The position numbers and the translations under genes are program-made. A stretch of 11,924 nucleotides of DNA from Verrucomicrobiota bacterium (GTDB taxonomy: Bacteria > Verrucomicrobiota > Verrucomicrobiia > Chthoniobacterales > JAFAMB01). This document shows, piece by piece, positions 1 through 7,862 of this stretch (positions are counted from its first letter, which is position 1; each line of letters starts with the position of its first letter). The notes below the pieces were generated by a model. That model was not told the origin of the DNA, did not search any database, and was given only the letters and a program-made list of their open reading frames with translations. Where the stretch lies: assembly GCA_019241095.1 (NCBI GenBank), contig JAFAXJ010000274.1, positions 1-11,924 of the forward strand, in the 5' to 3' direction.

Positions 1-317
1 TTGTCCTTTCTCCTTCTGCCGCGATCCTTTTCATCCTCTATCGTCTATCGCGATATCGTCAGCGTGCAAAGCGTACATGCCCTGCAAGGGCAATTTTTGG
101 AACCGTAACTAATGAGATATGCGCCCGCCAGGTCGAACAGTGCAACCCGCGGCTGACCGCATCGATCGATACAATTCACATGTGTGCAAAGTCGCTTCAT
201 CGGAGCAGACTCCACCCTGTTTTATTAGTGTTTCCATCTAAGTATGGAAAAAGCTGATTGGAAGCAAGTACGGATTCTTGTCCCACACCAAAATCATCCT
301 AAGTTCCTCCGATTAGG
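1..317. other. Intergenic stretch downstream of the receiver gene
   Basis: No gene was recognised here. One plus-strand frame is open from base 3 to about 255 and begins with a hydrophobic then basic stretch (AAILFILYRLSRYRQRAKR), which could be the tail of a membrane protein entering from the left, but nothing else supports it. The stretch holds one convincing hairpin with a T-run (78-98), listed separately. A weak inverted repeat (CCTAA/TTAGG, 297-316) lies right after the receiver stop codon and has no T-run. Confidence 0.4.
78..98 (+). terminator. Possible rho-independent terminator
   Basis: A perfect six-base stem (TGCCCT / AGGGCA) encloses a three-base loop (GCA) and is followed at once by ATTTTT on the plus strand. 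This is the usual shape of an intrinsic terminator, though the stem is short. It would serve a plus-strand gene ending at or before the left edge of the window, which is not visible. The minus-strand reading has no T-run, so it is not an obvious terminator for the receiver gene at 318-707. Confidence 0.4.
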
Positions 318-707
318 TCATCTCGAGATCCGGAGTGCGTGACGGACGAGCGATAAAAACACCTCATCATCGAACGGCTTCACGAGAAAGGCAAGCGCAC
401 CGCCTTCCAGCGCAGCGAGGCGAACGCCGGGTATTTCCCGGCCTGTAATTACGATCACTTCCGTGTCAGGCGATATTTTGCGTAGCCGCGCCTGCACTTC
501 CAGACCATTCATATTTGGCATCCACAAGTCGATGACAGCGAGAGATACTTTATTGCGGTTAAGGTGCGCGAAAAAAACCTCCGTGTCTTCAAAGCTTTCC
601 GCCTGAAGTCCATCAGAATCGAGCAGTTGCACAATAGAATTTCGCACCAAGACGTTGTCATCGAGAATACAAATGGAATTACTATGTGCAGGCATATGGA
701 TCGGCAC
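318..707 (-). CDS. Receiver-only response regulator
   Basis: This is a single CheY-like receiver domain of about 129 residues with no output domain. Numbered from the GTG at 707, the acidic pair is D16-D17, the phospho-acceptor is D60 (AVIDLWMPNMNG), the switch threonine is T88 (VIVITGRE) and the conserved lysine is K110 (FLVKPFDD), so every phosphotransfer residue is present. The sequence is closest in style to FixJ/NarL-type receivers, but a TGA follows the last helix and no helix-turn-helix is encoded downstream. The frame is open to a TTG at 722. I prefer GTG 707 because AAGG at 713-716 sits five bases before it; ATG 693-695 is a third option. It lies downstream of the sensor kinase on the same strand, about 135 bases away, and is its probable partner. 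Output is likely by protein-protein contact or as a phosphorelay intermediate. Confidence 0.85.
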   Translation of the reverse strand: MPIHMPAHSNSICILDDNVLVRNSIVQLLDSDGLQAESFEDTEVFFAHLNRNKVSLAVIDLWMPNMNGLEVQARLRKISPDTEVIVITGREIPGVRLAALEGGALAFLVKPFDDEVFLSLVRHALRISR

Positions 708-842
708 CCGTTCCTTCCCCAAGTGCTAATTCGACACCTACTTTACTTCTGGACTCCGCGCCATAGCCCCTTGGGGCAAAGCATTGCGGGGGCTAATCTT
801 TCAATAAGACGCATGACCGGCGTTTTTACGCCTCTTTGTCTT
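708..842 (-). other. Gap between kinase and receiver genes, with two small inverted repeats
   Basis: The gap holds a perfect 12-base palindrome, GCCCCTTGGGGC, at 766-777. It also holds a short hairpin at 819-832 (stem GGCGT/ACGCC, four-base loop) about ten bases after the kinase stop codon. Neither is followed by a T-run on the minus strand, so neither looks like a full terminator. They could be an intercistronic mRNA structure that sets the kinase-to-receiver ratio, or an operator for separate transcription of the receiver. Both readings are inference. Confidence 0.3.
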
Positions 843-3074
843 TCAGTCGCGATTTTCTCTCAGAATCTTCCGGGCGATTGGAAGCCAGAAATACACACAT
901 GCGCCGCCATCCTTGGCATTTACGGCGCCCAGTTCACCACCGTGTGAGCTGATGATCGAACGGGCGATGGCCAGTCCCATCCCCATTCCGTCATGTTTGG
1001 TCGAAAAGAACTGTTCAAAAATCCGCTCTGGCTCTTTGGTTGGCAGCCCCGTCCCGAAATCGCGAACACTCACTCGCACACGGTCGCCAGACTCGCGCTC
1101 ACTGCGGATGATCACTCGACACATCTCTGTCGGCGTTTCGCTCATAGCGTCGAACGCATTCACGAGGAGATTGAGCAACACTTGCTGAAGTTGGACCGGA
1201 TTGGCTTCGACTAAGGGTAACTTGGGATCGCCCTCGATAACAGGCACACAGTGACGTTCAAGCGCCTCGGCGCTGATGAACCGCAGGACACTGGTAATAA
1301 CGTCAGAGAGATTCACAAGGCCGCGCACATCCTGCCCTCTGCGCACCATGTTGCGAATGCCGCTCACGATTTCCGCCGCCCGGCACCCGTCCGCTATAAC
1401 GGCTTCAAAAAGACCATCGAGTTTAGGCAGCTCAGCGCGCCCTTTTGCAATGAATCGGCGACCCGCACTGGCATTGTTCACGATTGCGGCGAGCGGCTGG
1501 TTGAGCTCGTGTGCCAAAGAACCGGAGATTTCTCCCATGATCCCCACCCGGCTCAAGTGCGCGAGCTCTTCTCGATATTGCCGTGCTTCCGCTTGGGCCT
1601 GCTTGCGTGCTGAGATGTCCACGATCACGCTTAGTACCAGTGTGCCCTCCTTGCTTTGAATCGGGCTGATCCCGATCTCGACTGGGAACTCGGTCCCGTC
1701 CTTTCGCAGAGCGAACAACTCCAGGCCTGCACCCATCGCCCGCGCCGCAAGTGCCTTGTGAAAGCCTGCCCGATGATCCGAATGCTTTCCCCGGAACCGT
1801 TCCGGTACGAGGAGTTCGACGTTTTGTCCTAGGAGCTCCTCGCGCCCATAACCAAACAGTTTTTCGGCTTGGGCGTTTACCAGGACGATGTGACCTTGCT
1901 CGTTGACGAGGACGATTCCGCCAGGCGAAGCCTCCACCACTAGCCGGAACCGGTCTTCCGCCTGCTTGCGTTCGGTCACATCAAGCGACACGCCGCGAAG
2001 TCGGAGAGGCTTCCCGCCTTCGAACTCGATGCGGCCGCGAGCAACGATCCAACGCGTCTCGCCCGTTGGTAACACAATGCGGTATTCCATCTCATACTCG
2101 CCAGCGCCGGTAAGCGCATCGGACACAGCTTTGCGGACGGCATCGCGATCGTCTGGATGAAGGGAATCCAGGAATCGGTTTAAATTGATTTCCTCCGAAT
2201 CCGCTAAACCGTACAGCGCACGGCCCTTGTTCGTCACCCAAATCTCGTCTTTCGGAATATCCCACATCCACATAGCCAACTCCCCCGCGCTGGCTGCCAA
2301 GTTCATTTGTTGCTCGCTCTCGCGCAACGCAGTCTCGCTGGTTCGCAATTTCCTGGCGAGTTGTGCCGAGCGCAACACGTCCGAACTTAGCTCGTAACCC
2401 ATGGCCGCCACGATGGCCAAAAAGCAAAAGCTGACAATATACGGTGAATTGATTATGCCGGCGTCGACCAACGCGGCGTGTCCAGCGCCGGCTAAAACAA
2501 AGAACGTGATACTGCCGCCAACGATCAGTGCGCGGCGGCGCCCTAAGTGGTCACCCCCGCGCCAAAGCGTGATCGACGCTTCCACCACGAATACTATGAG
2601 TAACAAGGAACTGAGTTGACCAACCACGCGCCAAGGATTGCCTGCGACTTCGGGGAGCGTGATCGTCTCTCCGCCCAAGATTGTTACGTGCCTTAGCCGA
2701 ATAACCTGCTTGAGGTTGAGACTCGGCACGGAGAAAAAGTTCATCACTAGAGCCAACAGCCGCAGACCAAAGACGGTGTAGCCAAGCCACGCGGGGCCCA
2801 CGCCAAAATAGATGCGCACGAACCCTACGATCGAAACAACAATGAAAAACACTGGGATGTGCGCCCACCACACTGCCCTTCCATATTGCTCAGTGGTCTG
2901 TGCATGCATGGCGATCAATTCGCAGGCGCCGACTGCTGCCGCCGAAGTTGCCGCCACCGAGAACAGGAGATGAGCGAATTGTTCGGTTTGCCTGGACCAG
3001 ATGAGCAGGTGTATGACGGCAAGGGTGAGACAAGCCGAAATCACCATCGCCCATGTGATGGTGATCCAGCTCAC
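843..3074 (-). CDS. Membrane-bound PAS-PAS sensor histidine kinase
   Basis: This 743-residue protein is the sensor of a two-component system. Residues 1-225 are mostly hydrophobic and form about seven membrane helices, an integral sensor module rather than a periplasmic loop domain. Two PAS domains follow. The first (about 255-370) is PAS_3-like, with the HPDDR motif and an ending of GVSLDVTERK. The second (about 372-490) ends VIVDISARK. The dimerisation/phosphoacceptor helix carries HELNQPLAA with the phosphorylated histidine at H522. The ATPase domain has the N box (LLNLLVNAFDAM, about 632-644), a DFGTGLP box (672-678) and GMGMGLAIA (696-704). The HELNQPLAA form is typical of FixL/DctB-like kinases. 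The start is GTG 3072-3074, the first ATG/GTG/TTG after an in-frame TAA about 65 bases upstream; the ribosome site is weak. No haem-binding PAS signature was identified, so the signal is unknown. The receiver gene follows on the same strand. Confidence 0.92.
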   Translation of the reverse strand: MSWITITWAMVISACLTLAVIHLLIWSRQTEQFAHLLFSVAATSAAAVGACELIAMHAQTTEQYGRAVWWAHIPVFFIVVSIVGFVRIYFGVGPAWLGYTVFGLRLLALVMNFFSVPSLNLKQVIRLRHVTILGGETITLPEVAGNPWRVVGQLSSLLLIVFVVEASITLWRGGDHLGRRRALIVGGSITFFVLAGAGHAALVDAGIINSPYIVSFCFLAIVAAMGYELSSDVLRSAQLARKLRTSETALRESEQQMNLAASAGELAMWMWDIPKDEIWVTNKGRALYGLADSEEINLNRFLDSLHPDDRDAVRKAVSDALTGAGEYEMEYRIVLPTGETRWIVARGRIEFEGGKPLRLRGVSLDVTERKQAEDRFRLVVEASPGGIVLVNEQGHIVLVNAQAEKLFGYGREELLGQNVELLVPERFRGKHSDHRAGFHKALAARAMGAGLELFALRKDGTEFPVEIGISPIQSKEGTLVLSVIVDISARKQAQAEARQYREELAHLSRVGIMGEISGSLAHELNQPLAAIVNNASAGRRFIAKGRAELPKLDGLFEAVIADGCRAAEIVSGIRNMVRRGQDVRGLVNLSDVITSVLRFISAEALERHCVPVIEGDPKLPLVEANPVQLQQVLLNLLVNAFDAMSETPTEMCRVIIRSERESGDRVRVSVRDFGTGLPTKEPERIFEQFFSTKHDGMGMGLAIARSIISSHGGELGAVNAKDGGACVYFWLPIARKILRENRD

Positions 3075-3469
3075 GGGATCTCGATCGTTTCGGTTCGGCG
3101 CAGGTTCACGTGCCTCGGGGGTTTTAGGCTCAGCACTTCCTTAAGCTATTTAATTAATGCGCAGGATGGGCATTTCGTAGATTTCTTCTCTCTCCTATTG
3201 CACGACAGGGCTTCCAGCTCGCAACATATCTGTATCATCATCCTGCGAGCCAGCAGGCCACCGGGGTCCACACCTAAAGCGATCTCATAGCACAGCTTCT
3301 TCGTTTTTGACCAGCAGTTAGAAGGCATTGCTGCATATCGGCCTCAAGTACCATATCAGCTCGTGGTCCGATTTGATACACTCTGCTTTGGATTTGAGAG
3401 TCTGGCGCCCCTTTGTCGCCCCTGCCAACGGGATTCCGGTCACCGAAGTCCACAAAACAGAAAACAAGT
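3075..3469. other. Divergent intergenic region between kinase and barrel protein
   Basis: About 395 bases separate the start of the minus-strand kinase from the start of the plus-strand barrel gene, so both promoters should lie here. An AT-rich patch with TTAATTAA occurs at about 3149-3156. On the plus strand, TTGATA at about 3375 is a possible -35 element, but no convincing -10 is correctly spaced from it. I see no conserved operator or supported small gene. Short open frames here have atypical composition and no good ribosome sites. Confidence 0.35.
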
Positions 3470-4234
3470 ATGAAAAAAGTAATTGCGATAGTTGTGATGC
3501 CCATTGCATTGCAAGCAGCGACCCTCCTCGCTGGAGAACAGATGGTATCTTCAAAACAAGTTATCACTCCTCCGCCGGCTCCGCCGATTTCGTACTTTAG
3601 AGGGAACGAATTCGACTTGGGAGCGTTCGCGACATATGTAACAGGGACCAACGGAGGAGGAACAAGGCAAAGAGTGTTTGATAACGGCAATACCTTCACG
3701 CTATCGTCCAGCGGCACCCCCGATGGTTGGGGGGGAGGAATGGATTTCACTTATTACTTTCCTTGGAAATATGCAGGTGTCAGATTCCAAGGGGCGGGTG
3801 TAGAAATCAACTCAGGAAATGTAACAGTCACGGGCACCAATGGATTCCGCACCAGGTCTGGGTCTGGGAGTGCGGCGGCAGGGGTGCTCACAGGGGACTT
3901 CATTATGCGACTTCCCTTGGATGACTTCTGGCCGAGTGTTCATCTGGCACCATATATATTCGGTGGCTTCGGCGGTGTTTTCACCGGCGCGGGAGGGAAC
4001 ACGATCAATACACCCTATGCACGTGTAAATCAGAGGGTTAATAACGCGTCATCAAACGTATCCAATGACCGCTTTCTTGGGAACGTTGGCGGCGGAGTCG
4101 AATATCGGTTCACTCCTCATCTCGGAATCTTTGGCGAGGCCGGATATAACTTTGTCGAAGGAGGCAATTACAACTTCAATTCATCCGTAAAAAACTTTGT
4201 ACAGGTCAATTTCGGCATTAGATGGGCCTTTTGA
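3470..4234 (+). CDS. Small outer-membrane beta-barrel (porin-like) protein
   Basis: This 254-residue protein begins with a signal peptide (MKKVIAIVVMPIALQAATLLAG) and should be cleaved at about residue 22. A proline-rich linker (ITPPPAPPIS, 32-41) precedes a barrel of alternating amphipathic strands rich in Gly and aromatic residues. Recognisable blocks are FDLGAFATYVTG (48-59), MDFTYYFPWKYAGVRFQGAG (91-110), LPLDDFWPSVHLAPYIFGG (148-166), VGGGVEYRF (206-214) and a closing strand VQVNFGIRWAF. The terminal Phe is the signal read by the Bam assembly machinery. The frame is open upstream to 3413, but ATG 3470 is chosen because the signal peptide starts there; its ribosome site is weak. The size fits an eight-stranded barrel of the OmpA/OprF-like porin-family type. 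The substrate is unknown. A decayed homologue lies at 7768-8863. Resemblance to Verrucomicrobiota proteins is from memory. Confidence 0.85.
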   Translation: MKKVIAIVVMPIALQAATLLAGEQMVSSKQVITPPPAPPISYFRGNEFDLGAFATYVTGTNGGGTRQRVFDNGNTFTLSSSGTPDGWGGGMDFTYYFPWKYAGVRFQGAGVEINSGNVTVTGTNGFRTRSGSGSAAAGVLTGDFIMRLPLDDFWPSVHLAPYIFGGFGGVFTGAGGNTINTPYARVNQRVNNASSNVSNDRFLGNVGGGVEYRFTPHLGIFGEAGYNFVEGGNYNFNSSVKNFVQVNFGIRWAF

Positions 4235-4550
4235 GCTATACATGATTTCGCAAACTTATACGTTTTGACCGGCGAAACCCGACCAAGCATATTGGACTTT
4301 GGAGCGATGCCGAAGAAAACCATTTCAGCCGGCAACTGCCACGGTGGCTTTTGCGCCGATGATTCTCTTGATTCGTTTGCTTTCGTTGTTGGCCTGATTA
4401 CGCGTGAAGTTGCCTGACCGAAGCGTGCGTGATCTGGCAGCCGCTTGTAAATTTCATAAACTGATTTCTTATGCACATATCTCTTAACGTGAACAGGTGC
4501 CTATAGCGATCGTTCTTGGGGCGTTGCGTCGACAAAGGCCTTCTGGACCC
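4235..4550. other. Intergenic stretch, nothing recognised
   Basis: A minus-strand open frame (4168-4476, 102 codons) overlaps the last 67 bases of the barrel gene. It shows no domain, and its composition (many Lys, Pro and Ser residues, no hydrophobic core pattern) does not look like a folded protein. The stretch lies directly downstream of the DUF1254 relic on the minus strand and may hold its unrecognisable 3' part. No T-run hairpin was found after the barrel gene. Confidence 0.3.
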
Positions 4551-4960
4551 TTATGACAGGCGGCGCATTCCATTTTCCGGTGAGGGCTTCCCTGTATCGG
4601 AAACCGAAACGATCACCGCCTCGTTGGTGAGATCAAGCCATCCAGAGGAGTAGAGTATCGAAATTCGGCCGAACAATGACTTTCATGTCCGCTGAAGGAT
4701 ACATAGGAATGTTTGCGAACGAGTTCTTTGGCTCTGCAACCCCTTTCTCAGGCTCTGCGTTGGTGAGATGTTGGCGGGTTAGGTCCATCGTGACGAGTGG
4801 GTAAAAGTACAGGTACACGACGATTCCAATCGCGCAGCCTTCCTGTTCTATGAGGGACAGTTGCTGCGTTTGGGCCGTGGTTATAGGAATCGACGTGGCA
4901 TTGAGAAGTACAGCCCGACAGCAGAAAGAGGAAGAAGGCTAACTGGAAAGAAAGGTCCTA
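4551..4960 (-). pseudogene. Decayed DUF1254-family lipoprotein gene
   Basis: Three reading-frame pieces on the minus strand together recall the N-terminal part of a DUF1254 protein. The first (about 4960-4860) encodes LAFFLFLLSGC, a signal peptide ending in a lipobox with Cys at 4910-4912, but no start codon is visible in frame. After a frame change, the second piece (about 4860-4650) reads VVYLYFYPLVTMDLTRQ, then FANIPMYPSADMKVIVRPNF, matching the family's YxYxYPL and RPNxDTLYSS blocks. A one-base loss inside DTL(Y)SSGWLDL near 4650 shifts the frame again. The third piece ends at a TAA (4551-4553) shortly after VSVSDTG, where an intact protein would continue through the rest of DUF1254 and DUF1214. 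Intact members are usually several hundred residues, so this is a truncated, multiply broken gene. The function of the family is poorly known. Confidence 0.75.
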
Positions 4961-5135
4961 ATCGAGTCTCTCAAAAGTAATTCCAACATGTTTTCATTTC
5001 GTTCGCGGAAAGCATCGGTAAAGGGCCTAAGCAAAACGTTCAAGGCGCGCCAACCTGCCCTGCCTTAATTGTAACACTAACTTTTTGGGAATGCCTATTG
5101 GACGTCGACTGAGCCTTTTCAAAGTTGGGCGGCCG

Positions 5136-6230
5136 TTAAAAGAGCAACCCGATCGTGATCTGCGCTCCATGCAATGACAGCTGATAAAGGAAGTTGTTAT
5201 CGCGGAAATCATCATAAAGATAGCGGTAACCAACTTCGGAAAATATGTTACGGGTGATTTGGCACCCCAACGCAGCGTAAGCCTGTACAGCGACGTCCGA
5301 TCCTATTCCAAACCCGCCCACATCACTTTCGGCAGTTAAGTAGAACGCCTTGCTAAGTTTAAATCGCCCCCGCAATCCGATTAAGGGATCGGCCCAGCTG
5401 TCGTAAAACGAAAAACTTCGATTCAACTCACCAGTTACACGAGTGGCAACTTGGCTTGAAAGCTGGGCTTTCAACAGACTAACTCTAGCTTCATCGCCGG
5501 CTCTAACTGCTGCTGCAAGCTCCGCTTCCCGGCTTTGGATCAGCTGTTGTACTAAATCGCTTATTTTACCCGGTTGCTGGCCGGCAAGAGGCGCCACCGG
5601 CAGTTCCGGATTCTGACCATTAAGCAAGGTTAATTTGTCGGTAATGTTTTCTTTAATAAGAGTTCGCAGGTCTGAGCCAGGGGTCGTCAAGCTCTGAGCG
5701 AATTGGTCCAATAACCGAGCGCTTGCCGTATCAATTGCTATGTCGTTAGCTTGCGAACCTACTTGCTGGCCCAGGTAAGTGTATCTAAACCCCGCCATCA
5801 GATCCAGCCATCCACGAGATCCCTCAATAAGCCGATAGGAGGCAAACAACTCCCCAAGGAATTGTTGCAAGCCAAGATCTACTTTTGAAACCAGACCCGA
5901 GCTCTCAGCAGTGCTTGCTTGAGCGTTCAAATATAGTAGGTCGCCTAGAAACCCAAAACGTCCTCTTCGAACTTCGCCGCCGAACGAATAGATAACATTA
6001 ATATGGGTAAGAATTTGTCCGACACCGACATCAACGTTTGTGTTGACACCGTGAAAGCCAGTCGTGCCGCTGACACCGGCTAACCAACCGGGGCCGCCGA
6101 CCGTAATTTGCCATGGGGTTCTGACAGGCGGTCGTTCGATCACATCGGTCTCTACTGGTGTACCAGCCTGTCCCGCTATGATCGGACAAAACAAGATCAG
6201 CAAAAGACTCCATTTAACAAGACAGTTCAT
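5136..6230 (-). CDS. Outer-membrane beta-barrel protein with a large helical insertion
   Basis: This 364-residue protein has a signal peptide (MNCLVKWSLLLILFCPIIAGQAG) and several amphipathic strands at each end. Strands include WQITVGGPGWLAGVSG (40-55), INVIYSFGGEV (77-87), GRFGFLGDLLYLNAQ (90-104), GWLDLMAGFRYTYLG (140-154), PLIGLRGRFKL (282-292), AFYLTAESDVGGFGIG (295-310), FSEVGYRYLYDDF (330-342) and a last strand ending QITIGLLF. The terminal Phe and the repeated YRYLYDDF-like pattern fit outer-membrane barrels. Residues about 156-272 break the pattern: they are hydrophilic and helix-prone (DLVQQLIQSREAELAAAVRA, followed by further Ala/Leu/Glu-rich heptads) and probably form a coiled region outside the barrel. 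The start ATG at 6228-6230 directly precedes the signal peptide, though the ribosome site is poor. It stands alone, with no operon partner. Function unknown. It is unrelated by eye to the barrel at 3470. Confidence 0.8.
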   Translation of the reverse strand: MNCLVKWSLLLILFCPIIAGQAGTPVETDVIERPPVRTPWQITVGGPGWLAGVSGTTGFHGVNTNVDVGVGQILTHINVIYSFGGEVRRGRFGFLGDLLYLNAQASTAESSGLVSKVDLGLQQFLGELFASYRLIEGSRGWLDLMAGFRYTYLGQQVGSQANDIAIDTASARLLDQFAQSLTTPGSDLRTLIKENITDKLTLLNGQNPELPVAPLAGQQPGKISDLVQQLIQSREAELAAAVRAGDEARVSLLKAQLSSQVATRVTGELNRSFSFYDSWADPLIGLRGRFKLSKAFYLTAESDVGGFGIGSDVAVQAYAALGCQITRNIFSEVGYRYLYDDFRDNNFLYQLSLHGAQITIGLLF

Positions 6231-6718
6231 ACTCAGTAACGCGCGAACAAATAGGGTTGACCCGGGGCACCATTCCTGATTCGAAGCAAAAGTCTATCAA
6301 TACTGATTGGGCGCCGATATGGTACTTTGGTACAATAGGTGCATGCTTGATGAGGTTCATGTCCACGCGCGGCTAAAACTGCTCGCCGCACCGGCGCAGC
6401 CACCTTGCAAAGCCGTACTCGAACCTCCTGTGAAAGCGAGCTGAAGCGATTGAAGAGTACGTACTAACGCTCTTAAACCTATGTCGTTTATATGATTACA
6501 CGTAGTCGTTTCTGCGTCTTTCGTAATCGAAGTGCAGTTGTCAGACCAGGCAGTTATGCGCTTGTTTATAAGCAAATTGGTTATATCCAGTCCTTAGGTG
6601 TGCTAATGTGTCCTCAGACCCGCGTCGAATCGAGTTAGTGCGCAAGCCGTAGGAAACGCTGCAAACTGTTTGTGTGCTATGGGCAAAGCCCCTGATATTT
6701 AGCCAGTATGGGGCCGAA
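6231..6718. other. Intergenic stretch of about 490 bases, no supported gene
   Basis: The stretch contains the upstream region of the minus-strand barrel gene and the downstream region of the orphan receiver. A minus-strand open frame (6357-6575) and a 34-codon plus-strand frame starting at an ATG near 6343 show no recognisable motif. Just after the receiver stop, GGGCAAAGCCC at 6681-6691 can fold and GCCCC/GGGGC repeats lie near 6688-6715, but there is no T-run, so a terminator is only a weak possibility. Confidence 0.3.
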
Positions 6719-7159
6719 TCAAAACTGGTTACGATCTATATAACTTTTCGCTTGGTACTTCATCGTAATCGATAACAAGCTAAAGAGATCATGCTTCCAA
6801 TTCGTTTTTCTGACCAGAATCGCACCGCACTCTGCGACTTCGGGTGCGAAGTCAAGACTTTGCGAGTTTGTTATGACTACCAACTGAATGGCTTGCCAAT
6901 CTCTGGAATTGTTCAGAGTCCGCATGAATTCGACCCCACGTATTCCAGGCAGTTCAGAGTCAACGACAATAAGCCGGTAAGGTATGTAGGCCAAAATATT
7001 TAGCGCCTGTTCGGCTCGCAATATCCCGTGTACGAACCAATGTCGCGATCTGAGAGCTTCTACTATAGAATTGCGGAGCAAATTCGATTCCGCAACAACG
7101 AGAGCAAAGCGAAACGTTTGTTCATTCGAGTTATCATCAATATTCGTAGGTGCAATCAT
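6719..7159 (-). CDS. Orphan receiver-domain protein, partly degenerate
   Basis: This 146-residue protein is a single receiver-like domain with short tails (1-16 and about 132-146). The phospho-acceptor D67 (LIVVDSELPGIRG) and T97 (LVVITNS) are present. The usual acidic pair after beta-strand 1 is A23-E24 (VVAESN), so one acid is missing. The conserved lysine is K118, but the following cis-proline is replaced by Thr (VRKTNW). Metal binding and phosphorylation may therefore be weakened. The start ATG at 7157-7159 is supported by AAAGG (7167-7171), seven bases upstream. No kinase or output gene adjoins it; its neighbours are a barrel gene and a pseudogene. It shares a helix-1 motif, RNSIV, with the receiver at 318-707 and may be its diverged paralogue. 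It could be a phosphorylation-independent adaptor or a receiver fed by a remote kinase. Confidence 0.75.
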   Translation of the reverse strand: MIAPTNIDDNSNEQTFRFALVVAESNLLRNSIVEALRSRHWFVHGILRAEQALNILAYIPYRLIVVDSELPGIRGVEFMRTLNNSRDWQAIQLVVITNSQSLDFAPEVAECGAILVRKTNWKHDLFSLLSITMKYQAKSYIDRNQF

Positions 7160-7767
7160 AGAAACGCCTTTCAGTTACGGACCAAGTCAACAATCCTGGG
7201 TCGAGGAAACCGTTTAGAAGAGGGTCTTAAAGCTCTCTTCAGATCGCTCTCATCTTCTGAAGAAGCGACTTACCTCACGGCTCGGCAGGTCGGTCCACAC
7301 GAAATGTCACCAAGCGCGAGTGAATGATCTGTGAGAGTGGGAGTTCGTAGCCAAGCCTGCGTCAGTCCGGGTGCAAACATAATGGAAGGGGTCTTTCAAT
7401 ATTCTAGCCTGTCTAGTGAACAATTGCTATCGGACCTAAGGTCCATATTGGAAATACGAGGATAGCGGCCAATCCTGATCCCCCGTCGGTGTGGAGCCAG
7501 CTTTTTGTTGTGTACCCATGCGCCGCAGAATAGTTGACGACAAATTTTATTACTCAGCCCATTTCGGTTTCCGAACCATTGAACACATCCTGCTGATTTT
7601 CCCTGCCTTCTGTTCTGTCGTTGACATGCCTGATGTAGTTTTTGAAACTGTCCTGACAGCGAAGCGGTGTACGTTAGAAAGTCTGCTCCTGATAATGCTT
7701 TTACTTAACAGTTGGAACAATTTCTGTCCCGCAAAGCGAAGCTACAGTCCGTGACATCGCGAGCATT
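7160..7767. other. Intergenic stretch of about 600 bases, no supported gene
   Basis: The promoter of the orphan receiver should lie in the first part. The only long frame downstream (7491-7754, plus, GTG start) encodes a Cys- and Phe-rich sequence with no recognisable domain or ribosome site and is judged chance. The one structured element is a 13-base palindrome at 7432-7444 (GGACCT-A-AGGTCC), which is part of a longer repeat found again in inverted orientation at 7840-7862. Confidence 0.35.
7427..7449 (+). repeat. Left copy of an imperfect inverted repeat
   Basis: About 22 bases (beginning CTATCGGACCTAAGGTCC) match the reverse complement of 7840-7862 with one substitution and small indels. 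In both copies, read in that direction, ATACGAG follows shortly after. The copies face each other across about 390 bases. The pair could mark the ends of a small non-autonomous element or be two copies of a dispersed palindromic repeat. Neither reading is proven. Confidence 0.4.
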
Positions 7768-7839
7768 ATGGTTAAGACGATCATTCGTTTTACTTTGGAT
7801 TATGTTTGGATTTATCCTAGCAAGTAACATGGCACTCGT

Positions 7840-7862
7840 ATATTGGACCTTAGTCCGATAAG
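7840..7862 (-). repeat. Right copy of an imperfect inverted repeat
   Basis: This is the inverted partner of 7427-7449. It lies inside the porin-like pseudogene, between the remains of its signal peptide and its barrel, where no such sequence occurs in the intact paralogue at 3470-4234. It may therefore have arrived by insertion. Confidence 0.4.

Noticed and set aside
2092..2427. Alternative frames inside the sensor kinase gene (also 1251-1659 and 2551-2871)
   Set aside because: Shadows of the kinase; their translations are Arg/Ser/Pro-rich and match no family.
3146..3328. Minus-strand 60-codon frame upstream of the kinase with a CPSC motif
   Set aside because: A single CxxC near the C-terminus is not enough for a zinc-finger call, and the frame sits in a divergent promoter region.
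4168..4476. Minus-strand open frame of 102 codons
   Set aside because: It overlaps the end of the well-supported barrel gene, has no recognisable motif and reads like a chance frame.
6357..6575. Minus-strand open frame of 72 codons upstream of the barrel gene
   Set aside because: No domain, no signal peptide, no ribosome site; composition is not protein-like.
7491..7754. Plus-strand open frame of 87 codons with hydrophobic patches (HILLIFPAFCSVV, LESLLLIMLLLNSW)
   Set aside because: GTG start without a ribosome site, high Cys/Phe content, no recognisable domain, and it lies in a region of decayed sequence.
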